Shown here piece after piece: positions 25,264 to 36,356 of a DNA stretch of 64,000 nucleotides. Made by a program: the position numbers and the translations under genes. The notes beneath the pieces are model-generated. The model saw only the letters and a program-made list of their open reading frames with translations. It was not told where the DNA came from and did no database searches. Source of the DNA: Actinomycetota bacterium (lineage in GTDB: Bacteria > Actinomycetota > Acidimicrobiia > Acidimicrobiales > JAJPHE01); the NCBI GenBank assembly GCA_027315345.1, contig DAHUYE010000085.1:84507-148506 (forward strand), written 5' to 3'. The stretch's first letter is position 1. Each line of letters opens with the position of its first letter.

Positions 25264-27213
25264 GTGCCGGTCAGCACCCGAATCCCGGGTCTGGACGGCC
25301 TGCGGGCCCTGGCCGTATGCGCCGTGTTGGCCTTCCACTTCGGGGTGCCCGGGGTGGGCGGGGGCATGCTGGGCGTGGACATCTTCTTCGCCCTGTCCGG
25401 GTTCTTGATCACCACCCTGCTCCTGGCCGAACGGGCCGAGACCGGAGGGGTGTCCCTGGGCCGTTTCTGGCAGCGGCGGGCCCGCCGGCTGCTACCGGCT
25501 CTGATCCTGACCCTGGCCGGGACGGCCGTCCTCAGCCACTGGGTCGCCCTGGTCCCGGCCGCCCAGCTGCGGGGCGATCTGTTGGCGGCGGTGTATTACG
25601 GATCCAATTGGCACTACGTGGCGGCGGGGGAGAACTACTTCAGCCAGTACGGGGCGCCTTCGCCGTTGCTGCATCTGTGGTCGCTGGCGGTGGAGGAGCA
25701 GTTCTACCTGGTCTGGCCGCTGGTGGCGGTGCTGGTCCTGCGGCGCTGGGGCCGGGTCGGGGTGATGGCCGTAGCCGGGGCCGGCACGGTGGCTTCGACC
25801 GTGTGGACCCTGGTCCTGTACCGCCACGGAGCCGGCGTCTCCCGGCTCTACTACGGGACCGACACCCGGGCCCAGACCCTGCTGGCCGGGGCCACTCTGG
25901 CGGCGGCGCTGGCCGGGGGCGTCCCGGCCTGGGTCCGGTCGGCGGCCCGGTGGGCGGGGCCGGCCGGCCTGGCCGGCCTGCTGTGGTGCCTCCATGACGT
26001 GAGCGGATCGGCGGGCTTCCTCTACCAGGGAGGTTTCCTGGTGGTGGCCGTGGCCGCCGGCGCGGTGGTGGCCGCCGCCGCCCTGCAACCCGGGGCCGGC
26101 CTGGCCCGGGCCCTGTCCCTCCGCCCCGTCCGCTACCTGGGCCGCATCTCCTACGGGCTCTACCTGTACCACTGGCCGCTGTTTCTCCTCCTGGACCACG
26201 CCCGGACCGGGCTGAGCGGGCCCGGCCTGCTGGGTCTGCGGCTGGTGGCCACCGGGACCACGGCGGCCGTGTCGTTCCACCTCATCGAGGAGCCGATCCG
26301 CTCCGGGCGGCTGGGCCGGGCCCGGGGTCGGTGGCGGGCCGCCGGCGCGTTGTCCGCCGGGGCCGTGCTGGGCTCCGCCGGACTGCTGGCTGTCACAGCC
26401 GGGCCGGCCACTGCCTCGGCGGTCACTCCGCCCACGCCGGTCACTCCCGCCCAGGCCCGGGTGGCCACCGCCCTCCTGGCTCCGGGGCCGCCGCCCAGCA
26501 CCACCAGGCCGGTGCGGGCCATGCTGGTCGGTGACTCCATCGGCGTGACCCTGGCCCAGGGTCTCCAGGTCGGCAGCCTCGGGTGGGGGGTCGCCCTGGA
26601 CGATCAGGCCGCTCTGGGTTGCGACCTGGACCCCGGCACCACGGTGAACATCAACGGAGCGCCGGGCCCGGCCGGCCAGGGGTGTCCCGACTGGGCTTCC
26701 CAGTGGGCCCAGCTGGTCCAGAGCCAGGACCCGGATGTGGTGGCGGTCGAGCTCGGCCGTTTCGAGACCGCTGACCGGCTCTATGAGGGGCGGTGGGTGA
26801 GCGTCGGAGACGCCGTCTTTGCGGCCCATCTGCAGGCCGAGGTGGTCGAGGCCATCGACATTCTCTCCGCCCGGGGGGCCAAGGTCGTGCTCATGACCCT
26901 GCCCTACGTCGACCAGACGACCGAGGAACCGGACGGGTCACCCTTGCCCATCAACGACCCGGCCCGGACCCGGGCCTGGAACGCTCTCCTGGGCCGGGCG
27001 GCCGCCCAGCGGCCCGGGGTCGCCTCCGTGCTGAACGTGAACGCCATGCTCGACCCCGGGGGCCACTACGCCGATTTCATCGACGGCATACGGGTCCGGT
27101 CGACCGACCGGGAGCACATCTCGGCCGCCGGGGGAATGCTCGTGCGGCACCTCGTCCTGCCCGTCCTGGCTCAGGTGGGGCTCGCCCACGCCGACGCCAG
27201 GGTTGATGGCTGA
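25264..27213 (+). CDS. OafA-type acyltransferase with C-terminal SGNH domain (first copy)
   Basis: Integral membrane O-acyltransferase for exported polysaccharide or peptidoglycan. Residues 1-380 are the acyltransferase-3 region: GLDGLRALAVCAVLAFHF with the catalytic-type His, IFFALSGFLITTLLLAE, RRLLPALIL, SLAVEEQFYLVWP and ISYGLYLYHWP. A helix and a low-complexity linker lead to an SGNH hydrolase-like domain (about 415-645): GDS block in AMLVGDSIG and a closing D-x-x-H in DREHIS. GTG immediately follows the coaE stop. A second copy follows with an 8-base overlap. Confidence 0.87.
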   Translation: MPVSTRIPGLDGLRALAVCAVLAFHFGVPGVGGGMLGVDIFFALSGFLITTLLLAERAETGGVSLGRFWQRRARRLLPALILTLAGTAVLSHWVALVPAAQLRGDLLAAVYYGSNWHYVAAGENYFSQYGAPSPLLHLWSLAVEEQFYLVWPLVAVLVLRRWGRVGVMAVAGAGTVASTVWTLVLYRHGAGVSRLYYGTDTRAQTLLAGATLAAALAGGVPAWVRSAARWAGPAGLAGLLWCLHDVSGSAGFLYQGGFLVVAVAAGAVVAAAALQPGAGLARALSLRPVRYLGRISYGLYLYHWPLFLLLDHARTGLSGPGLLGLRLVATGTTAAVSFHLIEEPIRSGRLGRARGRWRAAGALSAGAVLGSAGLLAVTAGPATASAVTPPTPVTPAQARVATALLAPGPPPSTTRPVRAMLVGDSIGVTLAQGLQVGSLGWGVALDDQAALGCDLDPGTTVNINGAPGPAGQGCPDWASQWAQLVQSQDPDVVAVELGRFETADRLYEGRWVSVGDAVFAAHLQAEVVEAIDILSARGAKVVLMTLPYVDQTTEEPDGSPLPINDPARTRAWNALLGRAAAQRPGVASVLNVNAMLDPGGHYADFIDGIRVRSTDREHISAAGGMLVRHLVLPVLAQVGLAHADARVDG

Positions 27214-29317
27214 GGAGGACAACAGCTCACCGGTTCCGGTCCGGAGGTCGAGTCCAGTCGGGGTGATGCCGGCCCTGGACGGGCTGAGGGCCCTGGCCGT
27301 CCTGGCCGTCATCGGGTACCACGGCGCCCTGGGCTGGCTGCAGGGTGGCTTCTACGGGGTGGATGCCTTCCTGGTCCTCTCCGGCTTCCTCATCACCACC
27401 CTGCTGATCTCGGAGTGGGACCGCTCCGGCGGCATCTCCCTGGCCGGTTTCTGGGTCCGCCGGGTCCGCCGCCTGCTGCCGGCCCTCCTGTTGATGCTGG
27501 CCGGGGTGGCCGCCGTGGTCGGGCTGTTCCCTGGGGTGCTGTCCACGGCCCACCTGGAGGCCGATGCGGTGGCCTCTCTCTTGTACTTGGCCAACTGGCA
27601 CCTGGCCGCCGAGCACGCCAGCTACTTCAGCGCCTATCAGGCCCAGTCACCGCTGCTGCACACCTGGACCTTGGCCATCGAAGAGCAGTTCTATGTCGTC
27701 TGGCCGTTGGTCATGCTGGCCATCATCAGCCGGCGCAGCCCCCTGGCCCGGGTCCTCTGCACCCGGAACCGCCGGTTGGGGGCGGTGCTGGCCGTGGCCG
27801 TGGCCGGCGCCCTGGCCTCGGCGGCCTGGATGGCCCACCTGGTGCCGGCCGGTGATCCCGATCCGTCCCGGGCCTACTACGGCAGCGACAGCAGGGCTCA
27901 GGGTCTGCTCATCGGGGCGGCGGCGGCGGTGCTGTGCGCTCTCTGGGGCCCGGTCCGGACCCGCCCGGGGCGGTGGGTTCTGGGGGCGGTGGGTTTGGGC
28001 GGGGCGGGGGCGGTGGCGGCCATGTGGAGCCTGGTACCGGACACGTCCCCCCTGGCCTTCCACGGCGGGTTCCTGCTCATCGCCCTGGCCTGCGCCGGCG
28101 TGGTGACCTCGGGGGCCAGGGTGCCGGCCGCCCCGCTCAGCCGGCTGCTGTCCCTCCCACCGGTCCGGTACCTGGGCCGGGTCTCCTACGGGATGTACCT
28201 GTGGTACTGGCCGGTGCTCCTGGTCATGACCGGGGCCCGGACCGGGGTCCGGGGCTATGCGCTGCTGGGCCTTCGCCTGGTTGTCATAGTGGCCCTGGCC
28301 TCGGCGTCCTACCGGTGGGTGGAGACCCCGGTCCGGCGGGGCGCCCTGCCCGGCTGGCGGGCCCTGGTGGCGCTGCCGGTCACGGCCGGAGCGGCCGCGG
28401 TCGGGATGCTGGTAGCGGTGACGGCCGCCCCGGCGGCCTCGGCCGCCCCCGCCTCCTCGCTGAGTTACCTGGCCGCTCTGGCCCGGCCGGCCCCCTCCCG
28501 GCCGGCGCCCTCCTTCCCGGCCCAGGGGAGCCGGACGGGGACCGGGCCGGTGCGGATCCTCCTGGTGGGGGACTCCATGGCCGGGACCCTCGGAGTGGGG
28601 CTGGCCCAGGTGGCGGGGGAGTACGGGGCTCAGATCGTCAACGAGGGCCAGGCCGGCTGTTCCATAGCCATGTCCGGCCAGATCAAGGTTCTCGACTTCC
28701 AGCTGGATCCGTCCGCCCCCTGCGTGGTCAATGACCCGGCGGCGCTCCTGGCCGACATGGCCGGCTGGGTCCGCCACTACGACCCCGACGTGGTGGTCTA
28801 TCTGGCTCGCAGCGAGGTTCTCACCCAGAACCTCGGCGGCCGGTGGCTGCACCTCGGAGACCCGGCCTTCGACACCTGGGTCCGCAGCCGGTTCCGGGCC
28901 ATGGTGCCGGTGCTGGCCTCGAGCGGGGCCAAGGTGGTCCTCATGACCACCCCCTACTACGACACCGGCGAAGAAGGCAGCGGTGACGCCTGGCCCGAGG
29001 ACGCCCCCTCCCGGGTGGTGGAGGACAACTCCATCATCACCTCGGTGGCCGGCGCGTCCGGAGCCACGGTGGTGAACCTGAACGGATTGGTCTCCCCGGA
29101 ACGGGCCTTCGCCCGGACGGTGGGCGGGGTGACGCTGCGCTGCCTGGACGGGGCCCACTTCACCACCGCCGGCGGCCGGTGGCTGGCAGCCAAGGTCCTA
29201 CCCGGGCTGGTGAAGCTGGGCCGGGGCCACGCCGCCGCTCCAATTACCGCCAACCGGACGAATCTCCTGCCCTCCAGCGTTCCGGTTTGGTGGCCCAAGC
29301 TGCCCTGCGCCTCCTAG
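27206..29317 (+). CDS. OafA-type acyltransferase with C-terminal SGNH domain (second copy)
   Basis: A 703-residue paralogue of the preceding gene with the same two-part plan: ALDGLRALAVLAVIGYHGA, FLVLSGFLITTLLISEW, RRLLPALLL, TLAIEEQFYVVWP and VSYGMYLWYWP in the membrane part, then RILLVGDSMAGTLG in the SGNH part. Helix-1 His is kept, while the helix near 310 reads YLWYW where the first copy has YLYHW. ATG at 27206 lies inside the end of the first copy (8-base overlap), so both are made together. Likely they modify different sites or glycans. Confidence 0.87.
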   Translation: MAEEDNSSPVPVRRSSPVGVMPALDGLRALAVLAVIGYHGALGWLQGGFYGVDAFLVLSGFLITTLLISEWDRSGGISLAGFWVRRVRRLLPALLLMLAGVAAVVGLFPGVLSTAHLEADAVASLLYLANWHLAAEHASYFSAYQAQSPLLHTWTLAIEEQFYVVWPLVMLAIISRRSPLARVLCTRNRRLGAVLAVAVAGALASAAWMAHLVPAGDPDPSRAYYGSDSRAQGLLIGAAAAVLCALWGPVRTRPGRWVLGAVGLGGAGAVAAMWSLVPDTSPLAFHGGFLLIALACAGVVTSGARVPAAPLSRLLSLPPVRYLGRVSYGMYLWYWPVLLVMTGARTGVRGYALLGLRLVVIVALASASYRWVETPVRRGALPGWRALVALPVTAGAAAVGMLVAVTAAPAASAAPASSLSYLAALARPAPSRPAPSFPAQGSRTGTGPVRILLVGDSMAGTLGVGLAQVAGEYGAQIVNEGQAGCSIAMSGQIKVLDFQLDPSAPCVVNDPAALLADMAGWVRHYDPDVVVYLARSEVLTQNLGGRWLHLGDPAFDTWVRSRFRAMVPVLASSGAKVVLMTTPYYDTGEEGSGDAWPEDAPSRVVEDNSIITSVAGASGATVVNLNGLVSPERAFARTVGGVTLRCLDGAHFTTAGGRWLAAKVLPGLVKLGRGHAAAPITANRTNLLPSSVPVWWPKLPCAS

Positions 29318-29337
29318 ATAGCTCCAGATAGGAGGAA

Positions 29338-29386
29338 GCCGCCCTCTCGGCGGCGAAAGAGGTCCACAGCGCCCCCCTTGCGGGGC
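29338..29386. terminator. two GC-rich hairpins after the acyltransferase pair
   Basis: GCCGCC/GGCGGC (29338-29354, loop CTCTC) and GCCCC/GGGGC (29371-29386) lie between the second acyltransferase and the esterase gene. No T-run follows, so either partial termination or mRNA processing is possible. Confidence 0.35.
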
Positions 29387-29397
29387 CCACCGGACCC

Positions 29398-30282
29398 ATG
29401 CGACGCAGACTTCTCCTCCTGGCCACCGCGGCCGCCGCCGTCATCGCCGCGGCGGTGCCTTCCCTGGCCGCCGGCGCCGCTTCCCCGGACACTTCGGTGG
29501 CTCCGGGCCCGGGCTACGTCGAGTTGAGTTCCCTCTCCTACGGTCCCGACCCCGCCGAGGGACTGGATGCCTATCTACCGACGCAGGCCGCGGCCTCCCC
29601 CCGCCCGGCGGTCATCGTCATCCATGGGGGCGGCTGGGAGTCGGGCCGCCGGGCCGACATGGCCACCGAGGCCCAGGCCCTGGCCCGGTCCGGCCTGGTG
29701 GCGGTCAACATCGACTACCCCCTGGATGCCGACGCCGGCCGGGGCTTCCCCCAGGAGCTGACTGCCGCCGAGGCTGCCGTGGCCTGGGTCCGCTCCCACG
29801 CTGCCGTACTGCACGTGGATCCGGCCCGGATCGGGGCTCTGGGCGCCTCGGCCGGGGGCAATCTGGCCCTGGAGCTGGGGGCCGCCGGCCAGGTTTCCGC
29901 CGTCGTGTCCTGGTCGGGCCCGACCCGGCTGGCCGCCTACGAGGAGGCGCCCTATTCGCCGTGCACCCAGCCGGCCTGCGGGGCCCTGTCCCTCTCCTAT
30001 GCCGTCTACCGCTACCTGGGCTGCCTCCCGTCGTCCTGTCCCGGCCTCTACGACGCCGCCAGTCCGGAATCCCACCTGGCCGGCACCCACGCCACCTACC
30101 TGGTGTGGAACTCCTCGGACGAGCTGGTCCCGCTCAGCCAGGCCGACGGCTTCGTGGCCGCCGCCCGCCGGGCCGGCCTGAAGGTGGAGGAGCGGGTCAT
30201 TCCCGGACACCTCCATGCCGGCCAGTACGAGGGCAAGGCCCTGGCCCGGTCGGTCGATTTCCTGGTCTCCCAACTGGGCTGA
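29398..30282 (+). CDS. secreted alpha/beta-hydrolase (HSL-type esterase)
   Basis: A 294-residue exported esterase. A Sec signal (MRRRLLLLATAAAAVIAAAV, cut near AAGA) is followed by the HSL-family oxyanion motif HGGGW (76-80). Nucleophile Ser151 lies in GASAGGN, Asp241 in SSDELVPL, and the base is His271 or His273 in PGHLHAG. Two Cys pairs (about 189/194, 209/214) may form disulfides outside. Its place after the acyltransferases suggests removal or turnover of acyl groups on envelope glycan, an inference from context. Confidence 0.85.
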   Translation: MRRRLLLLATAAAAVIAAAVPSLAAGAASPDTSVAPGPGYVELSSLSYGPDPAEGLDAYLPTQAAASPRPAVIVIHGGGWESGRRADMATEAQALARSGLVAVNIDYPLDADAGRGFPQELTAAEAAVAWVRSHAAVLHVDPARIGALGASAGGNLALELGAAGQVSAVVSWSGPTRLAAYEEAPYSPCTQPACGALSLSYAVYRYLGCLPSSCPGLYDAASPESHLAGTHATYLVWNSSDELVPLSQADGFVAAARRAGLKVEERVIPGHLHAGQYEGKALARSVDFLVSQLG

Positions 30283-30330
30283 TCAGGTCCCGTCCGGCCC
30301 GTCACAGGCCCCCGGTACCATCGGGCCCTG

Positions 30331-32352
30331 ATGCCCGATTTCAAGGTCCGGAGTGATTTCGACCCGGCTGGGGACCAGCCCACGGCCATCGAGGCGCTGG
30401 CCCGCGGCGTGCAGCGGGGGGATCGGTTCCAGACCCTCCTGGGCATAACCGGCAGCGGTAAGAGCGCCACCATCGCCTGGACCATCGAGGCGGTCCAGAA
30501 GCCGACTTTGGTCATTGCCCCCAACAAGTCCCTGGCTGCCCAGCTGGCCAACGAGTTCCGGGAGTTCTTCCCGGACAACCGGGTCGAGTACTTCGTCTCC
30601 TACTACGACTACTACCAGCCCGAGGCCTACATACCCTCCAGCGACACCTATATAGAAAAGGACTCGTCCATCAATGACGAGGTGGAGCGGCTGCGTCATT
30701 CCACCACCGAGGCCCTCCTCACCCGCCGGGACGTGATCGTGGTGGCGTCGGTGTCCTGCATCTACGGCCTGGGATCGCCCGAGGAGTACCGCAACCGGAA
30801 CCTGGTCCTGACCGTGGGCCAGGAGCGCGACCAGCGGGAGATGCTCTCCCGGCTGATCGACATGAGCTACGAGCGCAACGACGCCAACCTGGTCCGCGGC
30901 AAGTTCCGGGTCCGGGGCGACACGGTCGAGATCCACCCCGCCTATGACCCCACCGCCGTTCGCGTCGAGCTGTTCGGGGATGAGATCGAGCGGATCACCA
31001 GCTTCGACACCCTGACCGGTGAGCAGCTGGGCGAGTTGACCGAGTTGGTCATCTTTCCGGCCACCCACTATGTGGCCGGCCAGGAGAGGATGCGCCGGGC
31101 GATCCTGGGCATCGAGGAGGAGCTGCAGCAGCGTCTGGCCTGGTTCGAGAAGGAGGGCAAGCTGCTGGAGGCCCAGCGGCTCCGGATGCGGACCCAGTAC
31201 GACCTGGAGATGATGCAGGAGGTCGGCTTCTGCAGCGGCATCGAGAACTACAGCCGTCACATCGACGGGCGCAGCGCCGGCCAGCCCGCCCACACCCTGA
31301 TCGACTTCTTCCCGGACGACTACCTCCTGGTCATCGACGAGAGCCACGTAACCGTGCCCCAGCTGCACGGCCAGTACGAGGGGGACCGTTCCCGGAAGGA
31401 GACCCTGGTCGATCACGGCTTCCGTCTCCCTTCGGCGGTGGACAACCGTCCCCTGCGCTTCGATGAGTTCTACGAGCGGGTCAACCAGTGCATCTTCCTG
31501 TCGGCCACCCCGTCGCCCTACGAGATCGCCCAGTCGTCCCAGGTGGTGGAGCAGATCGTCCGGCCCACCGGCCTGGTCGACCCCGAGGTGGTGGTCAAGC
31601 CGACCAAGGGCCAGGTGGACGACCTGATCGAGGCCATCAACGAGCGCACCGAGCGGGGCGACCGGGTCCTCGTCACCACCCTGACCAAGAAGATGGCCGA
31701 GGACCTTACCGACTACCTGCTGGAGATGGGTCTCAAGGTCCGCTACCTCCACTCCAACATCGACACCATCGAGCGCATCGAGATCCTCCGGGACCTGCGC
31801 CTGGGGGAGTTCGACGTCCTGGTCGGCATCAACCTGCTGCGGGAGGGCCTGGACCTGCCCGAGGTGTCCCTGGTGGCCATCCTGGATGCGGACAAGGAGG
31901 GCTTCCTGCGCAGCGAAACCTCGCTCATCCAGACCATGGGAAGGGCGGCCCGGAACGTGGACGGGGCGGTGTTCATGTACGCCGACACCGTCACCGACTC
32001 CATGCGGCGGGCCATCTCCGAGACCCAGCGCCGCCGGGCCGTGCAACAGGCCTACAACGCCGAGCACGGCATCGATCCCCAGACCATCCGGAAGGCCGTC
32101 ACCGACATTTTGGCCCAGCTTCGCCCGGCCGAGGGGGGCAAGGGGGGCAAGGCGCCCACGCCTAATCGGGAACGCAGAGGGAAGCGGGTGCGGAGCGATT
32201 TCGCCGAGCTGCCCCGAGAGGAGCTCGACCGGCTCATCCGCACCCTGGAGGACGAGATGAAGGACGCCTCGGCCGATCTGCGCTTCGAATACGCCGCCCG
32301 ACTGCGGGACGAGATTAATGACTTGAAGCGCGAGCTGAGGGAGCTGGTCTAG
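30331..32352 (+). CDS. uvrB: excinuclease ABC subunit B
   Basis: Damage-verifying helicase-like subunit of nucleotide excision repair. 673 residues. Walker A is GITGSGKS (38-45), the beta-hairpin that opens DNA is [10 protein letters not shown], and helicase motifs LVIDESHVT and [10 protein letters not shown] follow. Motif VI is [11 protein letters not shown]-terminal UVR motif (about 635-668) binds UvrC. A TACCAT hexamer lies nine bases before the ATG, which would allow a nearly leaderless mRNA. Its TAG shares one base with the uvrA GTG. Confidence 0.98.
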   Translation: MPDFKVRSDFDPAGDQPTAIEALARGVQRGDRFQTLLGITGSGKSATIAWTIEAVQKPTLVIAPNKSLAAQLANEFREFFPDNRVEYFVSYYDYYQPEAYIPSSDTYIEKDSSINDEVERLRHSTTEALLTRRDVIVVASVSCIYGLGSPEEYRNRNLVLTVGQERDQREMLSRLIDMSYERNDANLVRGKFRVRGDTVEIHPAYDPTAVRVELFGDEIERITSFDTLTGEQLGELTELVIFPATHYVAGQERMRRAILGIEEELQQRLAWFEKEGKLLEAQRLRMRTQYDLEMMQEVGFCSGIENYSRHIDGRSAGQPAHTLIDFFPDDYLLVIDESHVTVPQLHGQYEGDRSRKETLVDHGFRLPSAVDNRPLRFDEFYERVNQCIFLSATPSPYEIAQSSQVVEQIVRPTGLVDPEVVVKPTKGQVDDLIEAINERTERGDRVLVTTLTKKMAEDLTDYLLEMGLKVRYLHSNIDTIERIEILRDLRLGEFDVLVGINLLREGLDLPEVSLVAILDADKEGFLRSETSLIQTMGRAARNVDGAVFMYADTVTDSMRRAISETQRRRAVQQAYNAEHGIDPQTIRKAVTDILAQLRPAEGGKGGKAPTPNRERRGKRVRSDFAELPREELDRLIRTLEDEMKDASADLRFEYAARLRDEINDLKRELRELV

Positions 32353-35183
32353 TGGCTGACAAGCTGGTCGTGCGCGGGGCGCGCGAACACAACCTGCGCA
32401 ACGTTTCCATCGAGTTGCCCCGGGACAAGCTCATCGTCTTCACCGGCCTTTCCGGCTCGGGCAAGTCGTCCCTGGCCTTCGACACCATCTATGCCGAGGG
32501 GCAGCGCCGCTACGTCGAGTCGCTGTCCTCCTACGCCCGGCAGTTCCTGGGTCAGATGGACAAGCCCGACGTCGACTTCATCGAAGGCCTCAGCCCGGCC
32601 ATATCCATCGACCAGAAGTCCGCCTCCCGTAACCCGCGTTCGACGGTCGGGACCATCACCGAGGTCTACGACTACCTGCGGCTTCTCTACGCCCGCATCG
32701 GGGTCCCCCACTGTCCGAACTGCGGTGAGACCGTCACCCGCCAGACTCCGCAGCAAATCGTGGACCGGGTCCTGGAGTTGCCCGACGGAACCCGCTTCCA
32801 GGTGCTGGCCCCGGTGGTGCGGGGCCGCAAGGGCGAGTACGAGGGTCTGCTGGAGGAGCTGGCCCAGTCCGGCTACGCCCGAGCCCGCATCGACGGGGAG
32901 CTGGTCGAGCTCTCCGATCCACCCAAGCTGGCCCGCTACGAGAACCACACTATCCAGGTGGTGGTGGACCGCCTGGTGCGCCGGGGCGGGATCGAGCGCC
33001 GCCTCACCGATTCCCTGGAGACCGCCCTGCGCCTGGCCGAGGGCGTGGCCGAGGTCCAGCTGTTCACCGATACGGACACCGATGAGGTCCTCACCTTCAG
33101 CCAGCACCTGGCCTGTCCCAAGTGCGGCCTGTCCTTCGATGAGTTGGCGCCCCGCAGCTTCTCCTTCAACTCCCCCTACGGGGCCTGCCCCAACTGCGCC
33201 GGTCTGGGCACCAAGTTCGAGGTGGATCCGGAGCTGGTCGTCCCCGACGTCGACCTGTCGGTGGAGGAGGGTGCCATCCATCCCTGGTCGGGGGCGAGGG
33301 GGGAGTACTTCTCCCGGGTCCTGGAGGCGGTGGCCGACGCCTACAAGTTCAAGACCAGCGTGGCCTGGAAGAAGCTCAAGAAGTCCGACCAGCAGGTGCT
33401 CCTGCACGGCTCGGGCGCCAAGCAGGTCCACGTGCAGTACAAGAACCGTTATAACCGGGTCCGCTCGTACCACACCACCTACGAGGGGGTCATCCCGTAT
33501 CTCACCCGGCGCCACTCCGAGGCCGACTCGGATCACATGCGGGAGCAGATCGAGGGCTACATGCGCGAGGTGCCCTGCCCGGTGTGCGACGGCGCCCGCC
33601 TCAAGCCTGAGTCCCTGGCGGTCACGGTGGACGGCCGGAATATCCGCGAGCTGTGCGACTTGTCCATCGCCCTGGCCTCGGAGGCCATGGCGGCCCTGGA
33701 GCTGACCGAGCGCGACCATCTCATCGCCGATCGGGTGCTCAAGGAGATCCGGGCCCGTATCCAGTTCCTACTGGATGTCGGCTTGGACTACCTCACCCTC
33801 AACCGCTCGGCCGCCACCCTGGCCGGCGGGGAGGCCCAGCGCATCCGGTTGGCCAGCCAGATCGGCAGTGGGCTGGTGGGGGTGCTCTACGTGCTGGACG
33901 AGCCCTCCATCGGGCTGCACCAGCGGGACAACCGCAAGCTCATTGACACCCTGATCCGCCTCCGGGACCTGGGCAACACCGTGATCGTGGTCGAACACGA
34001 TGAGGACACCATCCGGGTGGCCGACCACGTGGTCGACATCGGCCCCGGGGCCGGTGAACACGGTGGCGAGGTGGTCGTCTCCGGGCCGCTCAAGTCGCTG
34101 CTGGCCAACAAGCGCAGCATGACCGGCCAGTACCTCAAGGGGACCAAGAAGATCCCGGTCCCGGCCATGCGGCGGGAGCCGGGCGAGGAATGGTTGACGG
34201 TCCGGGGCGCCAACGAGCACAACCTGCGGGATGTCGACGTGGAGTTCCCCCTGGGCTGTTTCGTGGCCGTCACCGGCGTGTCGGGGTCGGGCAAGTCGAC
34301 CCTGGTCAACGACATCCTCTACCACGCCCTCATGCAGAAGATCTACAAATCCAAGACGGTACCGGGCCGGCACAAGCGGGTGGAGGGCATCGAGTACCTG
34401 GACAAGGTCATCAACATCGACCAGTCACCCATCGGCCGCACCCCCCGGTCCAACCCGGCCACCTACACCGGGGTGTTCGACTCCATCCGCAAGCTGTTCT
34501 CCCAGACCCAGGAGGCCAAGGTCCGGGGCTATCAGCCCGGCCGCTTCTCCTTCAACGTCAAAGGGGGACGGTGCGAGGCCTGCGCCGGGGACGGCACCAT
34601 CAAGATCGAGATGCACTTCCTGCCCGACGTGTACGTCCCGTGCGAGGTATGCAAGGGAGCCCGGTACAACCGGGACACCCTGGATGTCACCTTCAAGGGC
34701 AAGAACATCGCCGAGGTGCTGGAGATGTCCTGCGAGGAGGCGACCGACTACTTCTCCAACCAGCCCTCCATCGCCCGGCACATGGCCACCCTGGTCGACG
34801 TCGGCCTCGGCTATGTCCGCCTGGGCCAGCCCGCTCCCACCCTGTCCGGAGGTGAGGCCCAGCGGGTCAAGCTGTCCTCCGAGCTGTCGAAGCGCTCGAC
34901 CGGCCACACCATCTACATCCTGGACGAGCCCACCACCGGCCTTCATTTCGAGGATGTGCGCCGCCTGCTCATCGTCCTGTCCCGCCTGGTCGATCAGGGC
35001 AACACCGTGCTGGTCATCGAACACAACCTGGACGTGATCAAGACGGCCGACTGGATCGTGGACCTCGGTCCCGAGGGCGGGGACGGCGGGGGGCTGGTCG
35101 TGGTGGAGGGAACGCCCGAGACGGTGGCCAAGACCTCCGAGAGTCACACCGGACGCTTCCTGGCCCCGGTCCTCGGGCTGTAA
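32352..35183 (+). CDS. uvrA: excinuclease ABC subunit A
   Basis: DNA-damage sensor ATPase. 943 residues with two ABC modules: Walker [10 protein letters not shown] and GVSGSGKST; signatures [12 protein letters not shown] and [12 protein letters not shown]; Walker [12 protein letters not shown] and [11 protein letters not shown]. Zinc modules appear as CPNCGE, CPKCG...CPNC and C-E-A-C ... C-E-V-C. GTG at 32352 overlaps the last base of the uvrB stop, so the two are one operon, as in other Actinobacteria that keep them near each other. Confidence 0.98.
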   Translation: MADKLVVRGAREHNLRNVSIELPRDKLIVFTGLSGSGKSSLAFDTIYAEGQRRYVESLSSYARQFLGQMDKPDVDFIEGLSPAISIDQKSASRNPRSTVGTITEVYDYLRLLYARIGVPHCPNCGETVTRQTPQQIVDRVLELPDGTRFQVLAPVVRGRKGEYEGLLEELAQSGYARARIDGELVELSDPPKLARYENHTIQVVVDRLVRRGGIERRLTDSLETALRLAEGVAEVQLFTDTDTDEVLTFSQHLACPKCGLSFDELAPRSFSFNSPYGACPNCAGLGTKFEVDPELVVPDVDLSVEEGAIHPWSGARGEYFSRVLEAVADAYKFKTSVAWKKLKKSDQQVLLHGSGAKQVHVQYKNRYNRVRSYHTTYEGVIPYLTRRHSEADSDHMREQIEGYMREVPCPVCDGARLKPESLAVTVDGRNIRELCDLSIALASEAMAALELTERDHLIADRVLKEIRARIQFLLDVGLDYLTLNRSAATLAGGEAQRIRLASQIGSGLVGVLYVLDEPSIGLHQRDNRKLIDTLIRLRDLGNTVIVVEHDEDTIRVADHVVDIGPGAGEHGGEVVVSGPLKSLLANKRSMTGQYLKGTKKIPVPAMRREPGEEWLTVRGANEHNLRDVDVEFPLGCFVAVTGVSGSGKSTLVNDILYHALMQKIYKSKTVPGRHKRVEGIEYLDKVINIDQSPIGRTPRSNPATYTGVFDSIRKLFSQTQEAKVRGYQPGRFSFNVKGGRCEACAGDGTIKIEMHFLPDVYVPCEVCKGARYNRDTLDVTFKGKNIAEVLEMSCEEATDYFSNQPSIARHMATLVDVGLGYVRLGQPAPTLSGGEAQRVKLSSELSKRSTGHTIYILDEPTTGLHFEDVRRLLIVLSRLVDQGNTVLVIEHNLDVIKTADWIVDLGPEGGDGGGLVVVEGTPETVAKTSESHTGRFLAPVLGL

Positions 35184-35214
35184 CCCCGGGGTAGCCCCCG
35201 GATCGGGTCCGGCC

Positions 35215-36345
35215 TCAGACGATGGCCAGCATCCGCTCCAGGGCCAGGCGAGCCGAGCGGGCCGTGGCCGGGTCCACCGTGATCCGGTTCCTGACCTCAC
35301 CCTCCACCAGCCCGTCGAGAATCCAGGCCAGGTGGGGGGCGTCGATGCGGAACATGGTCGAACACGGGCAGACCAGCGGGTCCAGGCAGACGACGCTGCG
35401 GTCGGGGTGCTCGGCCGCCAGGCGGTTGACCAGATGGATCTCAGTGGCCACGCCGATGGTGGAGCCCGGGGCGGCCGCCTCCACCATGCGGATGATGTGA
35501 TCGGTGGAGCCGACCTGGTCGGCCATCTCCACCACCTCATGGGCGCACTCGGGATGGACCAGGACCAGGCCGTCAGGATGATCGGCCCGGAACGCCTCGA
35601 CGTGAGCGGGCCGGAAGCGCTGATGGACCGAGCAGTGGCCCTTCCAGAGCAGCAGGGTCGAGCCCTTGACAGTGGCCTCGTCCAGGCCGCCCAGATCGGC
35701 CCGGGGATCCCACACGGCCATGTCGGCCGCCCCGTAGCCGAGCTGGTAGCCGGTGTTGCGGCCCAGGTGCTGATCGGGGAAGAAGAGGACCTTGTCCCCC
35801 CGGGCGGCGGCCCGGTCGCCCAGACCGAGCGCCCAGGACAGCACGGCCCGGGCGTTGGAGGAGGTGCAGACGGCTCCACCGTGGTCGCCCACGAAGGCCT
35901 TGAGGGCGGCCGAGGAGTTCATGTAGGTGACGGGCACGACCCGCTCGATGTCGGTGACGCCGGCCAGGGACTCCCAGGCCTCCTCCACCGAGTCCAGGTC
36001 GGCCATGTCGGCCATGGAGCAGCCGGCATTGAGGTCGGGCAGCATCACCACCTGGTGCCCGGCGGTGAGCACGTCAGCGGACTCGGCCATGAAGTGGACC
36101 CCGCAGAAGACGATCCACTCCGCCTCCCGGTTGTCCGCCGCCAGGCGGGACAGGCCGAAGGAGTCACCCCGGGCGTCGGCCCAGGCCATCACCTCATCCC
36201 GCTGGTAGTGGTGGCCGAGGATCATGAGCCGGGAGCCCAGCCTCCGGCGGGCCCCCCCGATCCGGCCGGCCAACTCTTCCGGGGATGCGGACGTGTAAAA
36301 GTCGGGCAGGGGGACCTGAAGCCTGAGCCGAGCCGATTTGGTCAT
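35215..36345 (-). CDS. nadA: quinolinate synthase A
   Basis: Makes quinolinate from iminoaspartate and dihydroxyacetone phosphate in NAD synthesis; a 4Fe-4S enzyme. The 376-residue protein has three pseudo-repeat domains with GHHYQRDEVM near the start. Likely cluster ligands are Cys109 (NAGCSMADM), Cys238 (WKGHCSVH) and Cys326 or Cys328 (LVCPCSTMF). No nadB or nadC is adjacent. ATG at 36345 has GGAGG ten bases upstream, inside a small hairpin. Confidence 0.95.
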   Translation of the reverse strand: MTKSARLRLQVPLPDFYTSASPEELAGRIGGARRRLGSRLMILGHHYQRDEVMAWADARGDSFGLSRLAADNREAEWIVFCGVHFMAESADVLTAGHQVVMLPDLNAGCSMADMADLDSVEEAWESLAGVTDIERVVPVTYMNSSAALKAFVGDHGGAVCTSSNARAVLSWALGLGDRAAARGDKVLFFPDQHLGRNTGYQLGYGAADMAVWDPRADLGGLDEATVKGSTLLLWKGHCSVHQRFRPAHVEAFRADHPDGLVLVHPECAHEVVEMADQVGSTDHIIRMVEAAAPGSTIGVATEIHLVNRLAAEHPDRSVVCLDPLVCPCSTMFRIDAPHLAWILDGLVEGEVRNRITVDPATARSARLALERMLAIV

Positions 36346-36356
36346 AGCGGGACTGC

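Noticed and set aside
30283..32067. Long frame opposite uvrB
   Set aside because: Shadow of uvrB codon structure, no domain.
34425..35879. 484-codon minus frame bridging uvrA and nadA
   Set aside because: Out-of-frame reading of nadA joined to antisense uvrA; the true nadA frame ends at 35215 with all cluster cysteines.
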